From positions 1 to 43,308 of the forward strand of contig ABCO01000013.1 of NCBI GenBank assembly GCA_000170815.1: a stretch of 43,308 nucleotides of DNA. The letters run 5' to 3'. The DNA is from an unidentified eubacterium SCB49 (GTDB lineage: Bacteria > Bacteroidota > Bacteroidia > Flavobacteriales > Flavobacteriaceae). Below are positions 14,640-23,992 of this stretch, one piece after another. Every line of letters begins with the position of its first letter. Within the stretch, counting starts at the first letter, position 1. Made by a program: the position numbers and the translations under genes. The notes beneath the pieces were generated by a model. That model did no database searches. It was not told where the DNA came from and saw only the letters and a program-made list of their open reading frames with translations.

Positions 14640-15875
14640 TTAAAATAGGGTGTATCCTAAAATAAACGAAATATTGTTAAAATCACTATTGTAAAATACA
14701 TAGCTTTCAAGAACTTCTCTTTTTGTATGATATCTTAATTCCATACTGTATTTACTGTCGTAATTATACCCTATACCCAATGCGATATTTGGGTTTGTTT
14801 TAAGCTTTAGTGCTTCTTGCTCTAACGCTATTCCGTTAGATTCTCCTGCAAATGTTATACTGCTATTAAGACTTTTATCAACTATAAAAGCAGCATTGAC
14901 AAATAGTTTTGATTTCTTATTTAAAAATAGATAATGACGCAGTCCTAGGGGTATTTCTATAGACTTATAATCTATAGAAGCGGTTCCTTCTAAGTTAGCG
15001 ACATTTGCTGGGCTCTCTGCTTTAAAATGCTGGTATGTAGGTTCAATAAAGACAGACCATTTTTTTCTGTTGAAATTTAAAATGAACTCAGCTTCAACAC
15101 CAAATGAGAAAAAAGTCTGATCTTCAAAATTAAGATTTAATTTTTCATATAAACTATTAGAAACATCTAGTGAAGAAAAAGAAACTCTAGGTCTTACTGT
15201 AAGGTTGAAAACGTCTTCTTTAGTATTAACATTATAATGTTTGTAATTCACATTTTTACATTCATTATATTTAATGAAGATTTTTGAAATATCATTTAGC
15301 GTATACTCTAATGAATCGAAATCATTTAGTGAAATATCATCGCATTTTAAGGTGTTGAAAAGTTGTTGTTTATACTGCTCATTTACCATTATTTTATAGT
15401 TGTTTGGGCTGTATTTTCTATAGACGAGTTGCTTTATTTCTCCTAATTTATCTTCAAAAAATAATCTAAATAAATTTCCCTCATTGTAAGAGAACAAATC
15501 ATGGTCACCCTCTATAATTTTTTTTAAGTAGAGTGTTTTCTTTACAAAATCAGGATCCCTATTTCTATCTAAACCTTTATTAATAGTATTTGAATGATCT
15601 ATTTTAACTTTGGCTCTCACAAATAAAATGTGGTCTGCTATAAAAAATTCTTTAGCCTCTGTAATGTTTATTGTTTGAGCTGGAGCGTTTTCAGTTTCTT
15701 TAAAATTAAACTTTGAAGGATTGTTTTTCCAACCTACATTTTCTATAAGTCCTGAAACTTTTACATTTTGATTGTTTATATAATAACCACTTTCGTATTC
15801 AATTTGTCCAAAAACAGCTGATGTTGAAAATAGAAAAAAGAATAGTATTGAAATTGACTTTAATAAGTGTTTCAT
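14640..15875 (-). CDS. outer-membrane beta-barrel protein with an extended N-terminal region
   Basis: A 411-residue protein with a signal peptide (ISILFFFLFSTSAVFGQ, cleavage near residue 24). Residues 25-210 are a soluble mixed region starting ESGYYINNQNVKVSGLIENVGWKNNPSKF. Residues about 220-411 alternate strands ending in an aromatic residue, as in small outer-membrane barrels (SVFIEPTYQHFKAES, IPLGLRHYLFLNKKSKLFVNAAF, IALGIGYNYDSKYSMELRYHTKR), with a terminal FILGYTLF. Members are common in Bacteroidota and largely uncharacterised. It converges on the exonuclease gene with a 7-base gap and no visible terminator between them. Confidence 0.72.
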   Translation of the reverse strand: MKHLLKSISILFFFLFSTSAVFGQIEYESGYYINNQNVKVSGLIENVGWKNNPSKFNFKETENAPAQTINITEAKEFFIADHILFVRAKVKIDHSNTINKGLDRNRDPDFVKKTLYLKKIIEGDHDLFSYNEGNLFRLFFEDKLGEIKQLVYRKYSPNNYKIMVNEQYKQQLFNTLKCDDISLNDFDSLEYTLNDISKIFIKYNECKNVNYKHYNVNTKEDVFNLTVRPRVSFSSLDVSNSLYEKLNLNFEDQTFFSFGVEAEFILNFNRKKWSVFIEPTYQHFKAESPANVANLEGTASIDYKSIEIPLGLRHYLFLNKKSKLFVNAAFIVDKSLNSSITFAGESNGIALEQEALKLKTNPNIALGIGYNYDSKYSMELRYHTKREVLESYVFYNSDFNNISFILGYTLF

Positions 15876-15973
15876 TTCTTGAAAAAAAATTTAGCAAAGA
15901 TATATTTAATAGATCAGAGATTTGAATTATTAGATTTTTTTTGATTTTTAAACGGTCTACATTTAAAAATAGC

Positions 15974-16015
15974 GCTTAAAAAAACCACCTCAATTAAGAG
16001 GTGGTTTTTTTAAGC
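15974..16015 (-). terminator. terminator of the T9SS-secreted protein gene
   Basis: A 17 bp perfect stem GCTTAAAAAAACCACCT / AGGTGGTTTTTTTAAGC around an eight-base loop. It lies 15 bases beyond the 16030 stop on the minus strand. Confidence 0.88.
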
Positions 16016-16029
16016 ACTATTGTAAATAA

Positions 16030-19000
16030 TTACTCTACAATTACTCTAAACGTTCCATTTGAAGTTTGAGTTTTTGCTTCGACAATATAAAGTCCAGATG
16101 ATAACTCTGAAATATTAATTGCTCCAGATGTAGCATTAAGTATTGAAGTTAACACTTTCTTTCCACTTACATCATAAAATGTAATTGATTCTATGTTTTG
16201 TGTGTAAGAAACATTTAAAATGTCGTTAACTGGGTTAGGGTAGAAATTAAAATCTTCTAATCCAGTTTCGTTTACGCCTAATTCTTCGTCAGTTGTAAAT
16301 AAAATTGGTCCAAACCAAGGACTACCATTTTCGTCACAAAGCGAGCGTACCCATACTGCATAATCTGTTTCTGGAGTTAAGTCAGTCAACGTTGTTTCTG
16401 TATTAAAAAGAACTTCACCTAATTGTCCTGTTGGATAAATTACCTCCGAAGTTTGAACAATATATTCATATCCTCCTGGCTCAATTACTGGTTCATCCCA
16501 AGAAATAACTGCTGTAGTTTCTGTGATGTCAGTTGCTTCACCATTTAATGGAATCTCACAAGTAGGAGTATCGTCATAGGCAGCTATTTTAAAATACCCA
16601 TAGGTACCAGCCCAACCCCAAACTCTAACCAATAACTCTGTACCTGGTTGTAAATCTGTGAATTCATGATAGTTAAAGAAGTATTCCCCTTCATCCGAAC
16701 TACAATATATATTTGTTAAATCTCCACAAGTTCCAGAATAAGTTTGCATACCTGGGTCTGTAAAGTAAGGGTCATTATTTGATTTTGTTTCTAAAGTAAG
16801 GTTACCAGAATCTGGTACGATTACCTTATACCAAATATCTTTACCTTTTTCTAAAAATTCTAAACCATTACAAAGAACGTCTGGATCATTTACATTTCTA
16901 GTTGCAGAGGTACTATTTCCTACTATAAAACTAGAATCAAAATCTACTCCAACATTTAAAGCAAATGCATCTAAGCATTCATCATTTGCTGGTACTGGTG
17001 GTGTTTGATATACACAAACATCAAAGTAAAAGTGCGAATTAAAAGAGGTGCTTGATAATGATACATAATACGTTTCGTTAGCAGTTAAGTCAAGAGTCTG
17101 TAAATATGAAGAGCATTGGTCAGTAATTTGAGTTAAGTTTCCAGGAGTACCAGAATACACTGCTAGATAAACAAGGCCATCACCAACTGTTATCGTACTT
17201 TTAAAAGTATAATTAGTTGTTGCTGTAGCGGTAAAAGTGTACCAAACATCACCTGTAGTAGTCCCACATTCTGCATCTACAGAGTTTGTTGAAGCAGACA
17301 GTTGTCCTTCTGTTGCATTATTACAAGTGTCATCTGTAGATTCTGTTAAAGCAATAGCACCACTTGGCTCATCATTTACAGGTGTTTCAGCTAATTTACT
17401 TACACATAACACAAATTCAGCTTCTGGTACTTCACTCGCTATAGCAATAAAATAAGTCACATTAGCCTCTAAGTCTAGAGAAGCCATAGTTCCAGAGCAA
17501 CTCACAGATAACGGAATTAAATCTGCCGTAGATCCTCCAAACACATACATACTAATTTCCTCTCCATTTACAGAGTCTACATTAAATATATAGCGTCCAC
17601 TTTCTGTTGGTGCAATTCTGTACCAAATGTCTTTATATTCGCTAAATGCAGGATTTTCACATGGAAATTCATCAGATCTTGTAGCGCCTATAAGATCCCC
17701 TGTAATTTGATTGTCACACATATAATCATCTGATATTTCTATCAATTCGGCAGCAACAACTTCATCATTAAAACCTAAGTCTTCGTCAGTAAACTCATAT
17801 ACATATTCGTCCATATATACATTTTTAAAGTTACTACCATTACCAGAATGTTGTGGTTTAAAAGCAATATATGTATGGTTTAAACTCGTGTCATAACCAG
17901 AAAAGTCAATTGTAAATTCTGTCCAAGTTTCTGCATCAATACTTGTGTTGTTTAATGTTACGTCATCTAATGCTACAAAAGTTGAAACGTCAAGTGGATC
18001 TGACATCGTACCTACTATCACAGAGAATTCTTCTGTAGTAGAAGTACTCTTATTCATTTTAAAACGAATTTGTTTATCTATATTTATATCTGTGGTTTCT
18101 GGAGAACTTAAAATTAAGCCTTCTGCATCAGAACTTGAGCTAAAAAACATACGTAACATTAAGTTTCCTTCTGTAGGCAAAATGTTGTTTTGAGAAGCAT
18201 AGGTTCTAAAATCTCCCGAAGTATTGTCTAAAACAGTCCAACAAGGTTTAATTTCTTGACCACTTTCGTTTAGGCCTTCAAAACTATCATTGTAAACAGC
18301 AATAACGTCATCACAAGTCGTTGTAAATTCTTCAGAAACAATCCATGCTCCAAAATCATCTGTATCACATTTTGCTCTCACATAAGCAACATATGTTGTG
18401 TTCTGTTCTAGTGGTACATTTACCGTAGTAGCTGTAGCTTCTGTTCCAGTTGTAGCAGCATCTGGTGCGGCAACTGTTGGTTCTTGAACAATGTACTCCC
18501 AAGTCGTTTCTGCAGAACCACTTACTGTCCAGTTAATATCTGCCGAGTCAAACTGAATATTTGTTGCATTTACGTCGATTACCTCTAAACAAGAAGGAGT
18601 ATCTTCTATACAAACTGTATTTATCCAGATATATTTATTAAGGGTACCATTGTGTCTAAAAGCAAAGTTAGTATGATCGTTATCTGGTAAAGACACAAAG
18701 TATTCTTTTTCTCTATCTGAAGTAGGTGAAATTGAAGTAATTAAAACAAAATCTCCTGTTGGATTAATAGTTCCTACTTCTAACACATCTGGTGCGTTTG
18801 TAGAACTACCAGCTGTAAATTTTAATCTGTGTGCTCCATCCATTGCATAACTTGCATCTGGTGAAATAGCTACAATATCACCTAACACAGTGTTACTTGT
18901 AAAAAACATCTCTAGCATATTTTTATTATAGCCAGAATATTCATAATCTAAGTATACATGACCTCCAGTAATAGCATCATCTATCATTGTCCAGCAAAAC

Positions 19001-19884
19001 GGTAAAGCTCCATCATCATACCCTGCCCAGTCTTCACAAAAGTTTTCTGCAAGTGGTCCACAATCAGTTCTGATAGTTTCTGCAGAAAGTATCCAAGCTC
19101 CAAAATCTCCACCACCACAATTTGCTCTTACATACACTTCATATTCTGTATTTAAGTCTAATGCTGATACTGTAATTGCAGGTGCTGCATCTGTTGATGT
19201 ATGTGCTGTACCATTTGTTGCAGGAGTTCCTCCTCCTACTTCTTGTACTACATATTCCCAATTGTCTTCACCAGATCCACTTTCGTTCCAGCTAACATCT
19301 ATTGAAGTCATCGTTGGGTTTGATAAAGTAATGTCTGTTACTTCAAGACAAGTAGGTATCTCTTCAAAGCAAATACTATCTATATTAATTTGATCCCAAG
19401 TAGTGGCCAAATCATGTTTAAAAGCTAAGTATTCATTTGTTCCTGCTGGAATTACCACTTCGTAGTATGTCCAGTCATTTGTAGGGTTTAAAGAAGTAAC
19501 AAAACTAAATGTTCCTGTCTCATCATTAGTATCTACAGTTCCTATTTCTAATAAAGACGAATCTGGTGTACCTTGTAGCCAAAATTTTAATCGATGGTTA
19601 CCATCACTTGTTGCAGCTACTTGTGGTGCAATAAAAATTAACTCTCCAGTAGCAGCATTTCCATTAAATATTCTTAAAAATTTTGGAGGAGTTGGAGCTT
19701 GATTACTTGGTTGTACTCTAGCATAAACGTTACTGGTTTCTCCTGTAGTATTTATTAAAGTCCAACCTATTGGCTCTTCATTGTTTTGATAGCTGTCAAA
19801 GTCTTCAGAGATCTCACACTGAGCATATGACATTTGTCCTAACAAAAGCAGTGAGAACAATAAAATGTGTAATGAAATTTTCAT
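16030..19884 (-). CDS. large T9SS-secreted protein with FN3 and adhesin-like domains
   Basis: A 1284-residue extracellular or cell-surface protein. The signal peptide ends near SYAQ (residue 22). Then come jelly-roll-like domains (about 23-170, 275-425 and 523-690; first two with D-F-D or E-D-W and G-W-T-L-I or CWTMIDD starts), with fibronectin III domains at about 176-272 (PTCLEVTDITLSNPTMTSI), 428-520 (PSCLEVIDV) and 1115-1200 (PTCEIPLNG..ISWDEP). Between about 695 and 1110 there are three related units with W-Y-[KRT]-[IFV] and YFIAI/YYVSL motifs, like pre-peptidase C-terminal domains. The last 75 residues (NFYPNPVNDILNVSY..SGLYIVEAKTQTSNGTFRVIVE) are a type A T9SS sorting domain, removed at export. 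No catalytic domain was recognised, so adhesion or carbohydrate binding is likely. Confidence 0.88.
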   Translation of the reverse strand: MKISLHILLFSLLLLGQMSYAQCEISEDFDSYQNNEEPIGWTLINTTGETSNVYARVQPSNQAPTPPKFLRIFNGNAATGELIFIAPQVAATSDGNHRLKFWLQGTPDSSLLEIGTVDTNDETGTFSFVTSLNPTNDWTYYEVVIPAGTNEYLAFKHDLATTWDQINIDSICFEEIPTCLEVTDITLSNPTMTSIDVSWNESGSGEDNWEYVVQEVGGGTPATNGTAHTSTDAAPAITVSALDLNTEYEVYVRANCGGGDFGAWILSAETIRTDCGPLAENFCEDWAGYDDGALPFCWTMIDDAITGGHVYLDYEYSGYNKNMLEMFFTSNTVLGDIVAISPDASYAMDGAHRLKFTAGSSTNAPDVLEVGTINPTGDFVLITSISPTSDREKEYFVSLPDNDHTNFAFRHNGTLNKYIWINTVCIEDTPSCLEVIDVNATNIQFDSADINWTVSGSAETTWEYIVQEPTVAAPDAATTGTEATATTVNVPLEQNTTYVAYVRAKCDTDDFGAWIVSEEFTTTCDDVIAVYNDSFEGLNESGQEIKPCWTVLDNTSGDFRTYASQNNILPTEGNLMLRMFFSSSSDAEGLILSSPETTDINIDKQIRFKMNKSTSTTEEFSVIVGTMSDPLDVSTFVALDDVTLNNTSIDAETWTEFTIDFSGYDTSLNHTYIAFKPQHSGNGSNFKNVYMDEYVYEFTDEDLGFNDEVVAAELIEISDDYMCDNQITGDLIGATRSDEFPCENPAFSEYKDIWYRIAPTESGRYIFNVDSVNGEEISMYVFGGSTADLIPLSVSCSGTMASLDLEANVTYFIAIASEVPEAEFVLCVSKLAETPVNDEPSGAIALTESTDDTCNNATEGQLSASTNSVDAECGTTTGDVWYTFTATATTNYTFKSTITVGDGLVYLAVYSGTPGNLTQITDQCSSYLQTLDLTANETYYVSLSSTSFNSHFYFDVCVYQTPPVPANDECLDAFALNVGVDFDSSFIVGNSTSATRNVNDPDVLCNGLEFLEKGKDIWYKVIVPDSGNLTLETKSNNDPYFTDPGMQTYSGTCGDLTNIYCSSDEGEYFFNYHEFTDLQPGTELLVRVWGWAGTYGYFKIAAYDDTPTCEIPLNGEATDITETTAVISWDEPVIEPGGYEYIVQTSEVIYPTGQLGEVLFNTETTLTDLTPETDYAVWVRSLCDENGSPWFGPILFTTDEELGVNETGLEDFNFYPNPVNDILNVSYTQNIESITFYDVSGKKVLTSILNATSGAINISELSSGLYIVEAKTQTSNGTFRVIVE

Positions 19885-19988
19885 TGTAGCGTTATTAAGT
19901 TTTAAATTCGTTTGAATGGTAAACTTAAGGTTATATATTCTTTAATAAAAGGTAGATATTTTTAAATAAGTGGAATTTTCACGTTATT

Positions 19989-20034
19989 TAAAAAAACAAT
20001 AGAACACCTTAACTAGCTCTCAATCAGGTGTTTG
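19989..20034 (-). terminator. putative terminator of the TPR gene pair
   Basis: Minus-strand stem AACACCT / AGGTGTT (arms 20003-20009 and 20026-20032, 16-base loop), followed downstream by a U-rich tract (ATTGTTTTTTT). Confidence 0.45.
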
Positions 20035-20036
20035 TG

Positions 20037-21182
20037 TTATTGTTTGGTGGTTTTAGACGATTTCTGTATTATCTCTTTACTTATGGATATTTTCCTTCTT
20101 TTTGTTGTTATTTTACGATAAATTAGAAAAATAATGACTGATAATACAAGACCAGAAACTATAAAAGCATAGGTGTATTTGTTTTTTTGGTCTTGTCTTT
20201 TTTCTTGATTTTCGGTGGCTATTTCTTTAGTCACTTTATTTAAAGATTTCTTTTCTTCACCTAAAATTTTATGCTCTTCTTCGAGGTATAATTTGGTATA
20301 AAAATTATGTTTTTGATCGTTATTTAATAGCAGATAATTTTCGGATAATGCTTTTAAAATTTCCGAATTTATAGCAGCGTCGTTTAACTCTTTAATAGAA
20401 ATTAAAGCGTCTTCTAAGATGACTATCGCTTCGTCAATTTTTCCTTCTATGGATAGTAATTTTGCGAGTCCTAATCTTGCTGTAGCAATATTTTTAATTG
20501 CACCGCTTTGTTTTGCATAGATAATTGCTTCATTAAAATTTGCTTTTGCTTCGTCATAATTTTCTAAAGCAATATTGCAATCGCCTATATTATTGAGTGT
20601 AATAGCAATGTTTATTTTTACTGAATTTCGGTCGCTATTTTTTTTAAACACCTTTACGGCATCTTTAAAATAGGGTAAGGCATAGGAGCAATCTAAGTCG
20701 TCTTTTTTTATGAGTCCTTTTACAACTAGAATGTTTCCTTGTATAAAATCTAAAGAATCGGGTAGTGGATGTTCTATGGTTAGATTATATGCTTTATCTA
20801 GGTAGTTTAATGCTCTTTTACTTAACTGAAGCCGTCTATATTGGCCACCAATAAAGCCTAAAGCGCGCACTTGATCTGTATAGTTTTTATTTACTGCAGC
20901 AACAGAGTCTGCTTTTAATGCATATTTAAAGACTTCATCGTGTTCTTTTAAAACAGCATAACCATTAGCGACAAAAATTAATGCACTTACTTGGTAGCTA
21001 GGTTTTTCATTTGATAATTTATAAAGCTCTAGTCCTTTTTTAATAGCTAGTTCTGGATTGTTGTAAACCAGAACATTAACCTCTTTTTTTAAACTGTCAA
21101 GGTCTATTTTATGTTGCCCTAATACATTAGTAATAAATAGTAAGGCAATAAAAAGGGGATAATATAAGTGCAATGGTCGCAT
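20037..21182 (-). CDS. TPR protein with one C-terminal membrane helix, no output domain
   Basis: A 381-residue protein: signal peptide (YYPLFIALLFITNVLGQ), a helical array with TPR-like units (for example AIKKGLELYKLS, ALNYLDKAYNLTIEH, ITLNNIGDCNIALENYDEAKANFNEAI, ATARLGLAKLLSIEGKIDEAIVILEDAL), a coiled segment EKKSLNKVTKEIATENQEKRQ, then a membrane helix (YAFIVSGLVLSVIIFLIY, about residues 338-355) and a short basic cytoplasmic tail of about 25 residues. The layout is that of periplasmic TPR sensors but the tail has no kinase or DNA-binding domain. It lies 33 bases behind the TPR-AraC regulator gene and is probably in one operon with it, perhaps as a partner that tunes the regulator (inference). 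Confidence 0.78.
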   Translation of the reverse strand: MRPLHLYYPLFIALLFITNVLGQHKIDLDSLKKEVNVLVYNNPELAIKKGLELYKLSNEKPSYQVSALIFVANGYAVLKEHDEVFKYALKADSVAAVNKNYTDQVRALGFIGGQYRRLQLSKRALNYLDKAYNLTIEHPLPDSLDFIQGNILVVKGLIKKDDLDCSYALPYFKDAVKVFKKNSDRNSVKINIAITLNNIGDCNIALENYDEAKANFNEAIIYAKQSGAIKNIATARLGLAKLLSIEGKIDEAIVILEDALISIKELNDAAINSEILKALSENYLLLNNDQKHNFYTKLYLEEEHKILGEEKKSLNKVTKEIATENQEKRQDQKNKYTYAFIVSGLVLSVIIFLIYRKITTKRRKISISKEIIQKSSKTTKQ

Positions 21183-21215
21183 TATTTTTAACTTTTTAGA
21201 AAGGTACTAAAAAGA

Positions 21216-22766
21216 TTAAGAAGCTACTTTATTACTTTTCTTTAAAAATGTAACAAATTGCTTGGGTGTAATCTTTGTTATTGATTTAAATACTACAGTA
21301 AAAGCACTATGCGATGAGAAACCACTTTTTTCAGCGAGATAACTCACTTTATAGTTAAGATACTGAGGCTCTTCTTGCATAAGCTTAATAATGTAGTTTA
21401 TACGGAGTTCATTTATATAGGTGTTGAAGTTCTTATTTTTATGTGTTCGTATAATTTCTGAAATATATTTGGTATTTGTTTTAAGTTGCTTTGCAATAAG
21501 CGTTAAAGACATTTTTGGATTTGTGAAGTTTGTAGAGTTTTCAAAAACTTCAAGTCGCTCTAGAATAGCTTTTTCAGTTTCTAAAGGAATAACGACCCCC
21601 TTGGATTCTTTTACGACATTAGTTGACGCTGTATTTGCGATTTCAAGTTTTTCTTTGTTTTCAATTTGTTTAATAATTTTTTCAAATTGTTGAAATTCTT
21701 CATCTAGCTTTTTGCTATAAAAATAATAGCTAATTAATACGATTATTAACACAGCAAGAATGAGTCCACCAAACTTATAGTAGGTGTTTAGGTCATTTGC
21801 AATGGTTTTTTGTTGGTCTTTTTCTATGTTTAATAAAAGGGTGTTTCTAATTTCCCGTTCATTATTTAAAAGTTGAATAGATAATAAGTTGCTCTCTGTG
21901 TAATATTTTTGATAATTGGTGTCGTTGTCTAATTGCTTGTAGCATAATGCTAAGTCTTCTAGTATTTTAACTTTAATAGAAGGTTGCATCACATTTACTT
22001 CAAGTGCTTTTAATAAAAATTGCTGTGCTTTATTGAATTCGCCTTTGTTTTTAAAGATGGTTCCAAGTCCAAACAATGTTTCGGTTTCAATAGAAGAATC
22101 TTGTAACTCAAATTCATTTAATAAAGTGATTACTTCGTTAAAAGTAATTGTTGCTTTATCTGTTTGATTACTTGCAAGTAATGTATGTCCTATTTTGTTT
22201 TTTGTGTCAATGTATAGGGTAGGGACAAGTTGTTTTATGGCTTGTTGTTCTAATAAGTTTGCATTAAGTGTTTCTAGTGCTTCGTTGTATTTAGACTGAA
22301 CTAGATCGTAATCTGCTAGTTCTTGTTGTAGCTTTACACGGGCAATGTTTTTATCTTCTATCGTGTTAATATTATTTGTAAGCTCTTTTGCTTGTGCCAA
22401 GTACTTTTTAGAAATGTCATCCATTCCGTGATGTAAACAATACTCTGCTAACGAAATTAATATAAGTGTGTTTAAGTATGGTTCTTCTTCTGTACTAATG
22501 ATATTTTTAGCAGAATAAAGATGTTCAATGCTTTCTATGTAATCGCCTTTTAGTTTTTTACTTTCTGCTAGAAAATATAAAGCTTTGGCTTTATCTATTT
22601 GGTTTGTAGCATTTTTTAAAAAATAATTTGAAACTTTTATACTTTGATCGGGGTCTTGATAAAGTGTGTTTATATTAAAAAAGAAATCCTCTTCTGTTTT
22701 ATCCTGGCACAATGCATCTATTGATAAAAAGAAAAAAAAGAAAGAATAAATTAACAGTTGTCTCAT
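21216..22766 (-). CDS. one-component membrane regulator: TPR sensor plus AraC-type DNA-binding domain
   Basis: A protein of 516 residues from the ATG at 22766. Signal peptide MRQLLIYSFFFFFLSIDALCQ, periplasmic TPR array (about residues 25-310, for example AKALYFLAESKKLKGDYIESIEHL and TLFGLGTIFKNKGEFNKAQQFLLKALE), a membrane helix (YYKFGGLILAVLIIVLISYYFY), a coiled linker and a C-terminal AraC domain with two helix-turn-helix units (MSLTLIAKQLKTNTKYISEII and YKVSYLAEKSGFSSHSAFTVVFKSITKITPKQF). It should bind DNA while membrane-anchored and respond to a periplasmic signal. Upstream GTG 22784 and ATG 22781 overlap the -7 box, so 22766, where the signal peptide begins, is preferred. Confidence 0.88.
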   Translation of the reverse strand: MRQLLIYSFFFFFLSIDALCQDKTEEDFFFNINTLYQDPDQSIKVSNYFLKNATNQIDKAKALYFLAESKKLKGDYIESIEHLYSAKNIISTEEEPYLNTLILISLAEYCLHHGMDDISKKYLAQAKELTNNINTIEDKNIARVKLQQELADYDLVQSKYNEALETLNANLLEQQAIKQLVPTLYIDTKNKIGHTLLASNQTDKATITFNEVITLLNEFELQDSSIETETLFGLGTIFKNKGEFNKAQQFLLKALEVNVMQPSIKVKILEDLALCYKQLDNDTNYQKYYTESNLLSIQLLNNEREIRNTLLLNIEKDQQKTIANDLNTYYKFGGLILAVLIIVLISYYFYSKKLDEEFQQFEKIIKQIENKEKLEIANTASTNVVKESKGVVIPLETEKAILERLEVFENSTNFTNPKMSLTLIAKQLKTNTKYISEIIRTHKNKNFNTYINELRINYIIKLMQEEPQYLNYKVSYLAEKSGFSSHSAFTVVFKSITKITPKQFVTFLKKSNKVAS

Positions 22767-22783
22767 ATAAAAGTCTAACATCA

Positions 22784-22791
22784 CAAATATA
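22784..22791 (-). promoter_or_regulatory. -7 box of the TPR-AraC regulator gene
   Basis: TATATTTG on the minus strand, 17 bases before ATG 22766; matches TAnnTTTG. No well-placed TTG box is seen. Confidence 0.5.
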
Positions 22792-23331
22792 GATTTTTGT
22801 TAGCAAAAGATAGATGTAACGTTGTGCTAGATTTACATCAATATTGATAATTAAGGAACAACTTGTTTAGTGACAAACTTTTATAAAAACGATACAAGTA
22901 TAGACTATTGTTGTAGATACTTATATGAGCCATCATAGCGAGTCTTTTTTTAGATGAACCACAATACGGCCCTTTAATCAGTACTTAAAAAATACCTTAT
23001 AATTACCGTAAGTATAATAAGGAACATTGTAATTTATAGCGTCTGAAAGTGGTGTAGAAATCAATTTTTTTCATGAAAATAACATTTCATCTTTCCGTTT
23101 TTTTACTTTAATCAATGCGCTTTTTACTTCTGAAGGTATAAATTTTCAATGTTTTTAGCTTATTTTTTTAATAATTTTACGCAGAATGTAACTTGCTGTA
23201 TTTAAGTGTTTTGTAGGGTGTTTGGGTTTGGGGCTTTATGATTTTGTTAATATATATTGGCTAATTTTTAACTAGCGTGATCTTTAATAAACCTGTGTTT
23301 TGGCACAGTGATTGGATAATGACTAGCAAGA
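22792..23331. other. 540-base gene-free region between divergent genes
   Basis: No coding frame of note. It contains an imperfect inverted repeat at 22995-23022 (CCTTATAATTA..GTATAATAAGG), several T-rich tracts, and the sigma-54-like sequence at 23301-23315. Its length between a regulator gene and a small exported-protein gene leaves room for regulatory sites or a small RNA, but neither can be identified by eye. Confidence 0.5.
23301..23315 (+). promoter_or_regulatory. possible sigma-54 (-24/-12) promoter
   Basis: TGGCAC (23301-23306), five bases, then ATTGG region with TTGG at 23312-23315. The consensus is TGGCAC-N5-TTGC; only the last base differs, and the GG to GG spacing equals the required -24 to -12 distance. 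Transcription would start near 23327, about 30 bases before ATG 23356. No TAnnTTTG box was seen nearby. The -12 C is normally important, so this is tentative. Confidence 0.35.
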
Positions 23332-23355
23332 ATGTTTAATTTAAATAAAAAAATT

Positions 23356-23841
23356 ATGAAGAACGTAATGAAAAAAGCAGTTTTATTTAGCTGTATGGCA
23401 GTATTTGGTTTAGGAATCACAACTGCTCAGGAAGTAGACAGAAAAGAAGGTCATAAAAAAGCAAGAGCTGAGTTTAATGAAAGCTTAACTGCAGACCAGA
23501 AAGCACAACTTGAAAGCCAGAAAGCAATGCGAAAAGAGCATAAGGCTAGCTTAGAAGCATCTTATACAGAAGAGCAATTAGCTATTGCTAAAGATGAGCA
23601 ACTTTCTCGAAGAGATAAAGCTAAGAACCTTAGAGAAAGCTATACTGATTCTCAAAAAGAAATGATTAAAGAGCAAAGAGCTGCCGCAAAAAAAGAAAGA
23701 GAAACTTTTAAAGCCTCTTTAACAGATGAGCAAAAAGCGAAATTTGGAAAAAAAGGTAAAGGTAAAAAGAGAGGTAAGAAAGGTGAGAAGGGCGAAAAGA
23801 GAAAGAAACTTAGCAAGAAAGCTGATGTAGAAAAATCTTAA
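23356..23841 (+). CDS. periplasmic LTxxQ-repeat protein with a lysine-rich tail
   Basis: A protein of 161 residues from ATG 23356 with a signal peptide (AVLFSCMAVFGLGITTAQ). The mature protein is almost all charged helix and shows four spaced motifs, SLTADQ, SYTEEQ, SYTDSQ and SLTDEQ, about 30 residues apart, each followed by a K/E/R-rich helix. LTxxQ motifs occur in CpxP/Spy-type periplasmic chaperones, although this one is not a close match. The last 35 residues are strongly basic and glycine-rich (KFGKKGKGKKRGKKGEKG). It may bind misfolded proteins, or polyanions such as lipopolysaccharide or DNA; this is inference. ATG 23332 would add eight residues before the signal peptide and is less likely. 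Confidence 0.72.
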   Translation: MKNVMKKAVLFSCMAVFGLGITTAQEVDRKEGHKKARAEFNESLTADQKAQLESQKAMRKEHKASLEASYTEEQLAIAKDEQLSRRDKAKNLRESYTDSQKEMIKEQRAAAKKERETFKASLTDEQKAKFGKKGKGKKRGKKGEKGEKRKKLSKKADVEKS

Positions 23842-23863
23842 CCTCGTGTAAGTAATTCGTTTT

Positions 23864-23900
23864 AAAAAAAAAGTAAAGCCATTTGGCTTTACTTTTTTTT
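23864..23900. terminator. bidirectional terminator
   Basis: Stem AAAAAAGTAAAGCC / GGCTTTACTTTTTT with an ATTT loop, with A and T runs on both sides; it ends the LTxxQ gene and could also act on the minus strand. Confidence 0.88.
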
Positions 23901-23992
23901 GTTTTATAAATTAAGAGTAATGAATATAAAGGGTAATACCTTTAGTGTTAAAGCAATGTGAGTAGGTGCTACAATTTTTTAAACAACAGTTT

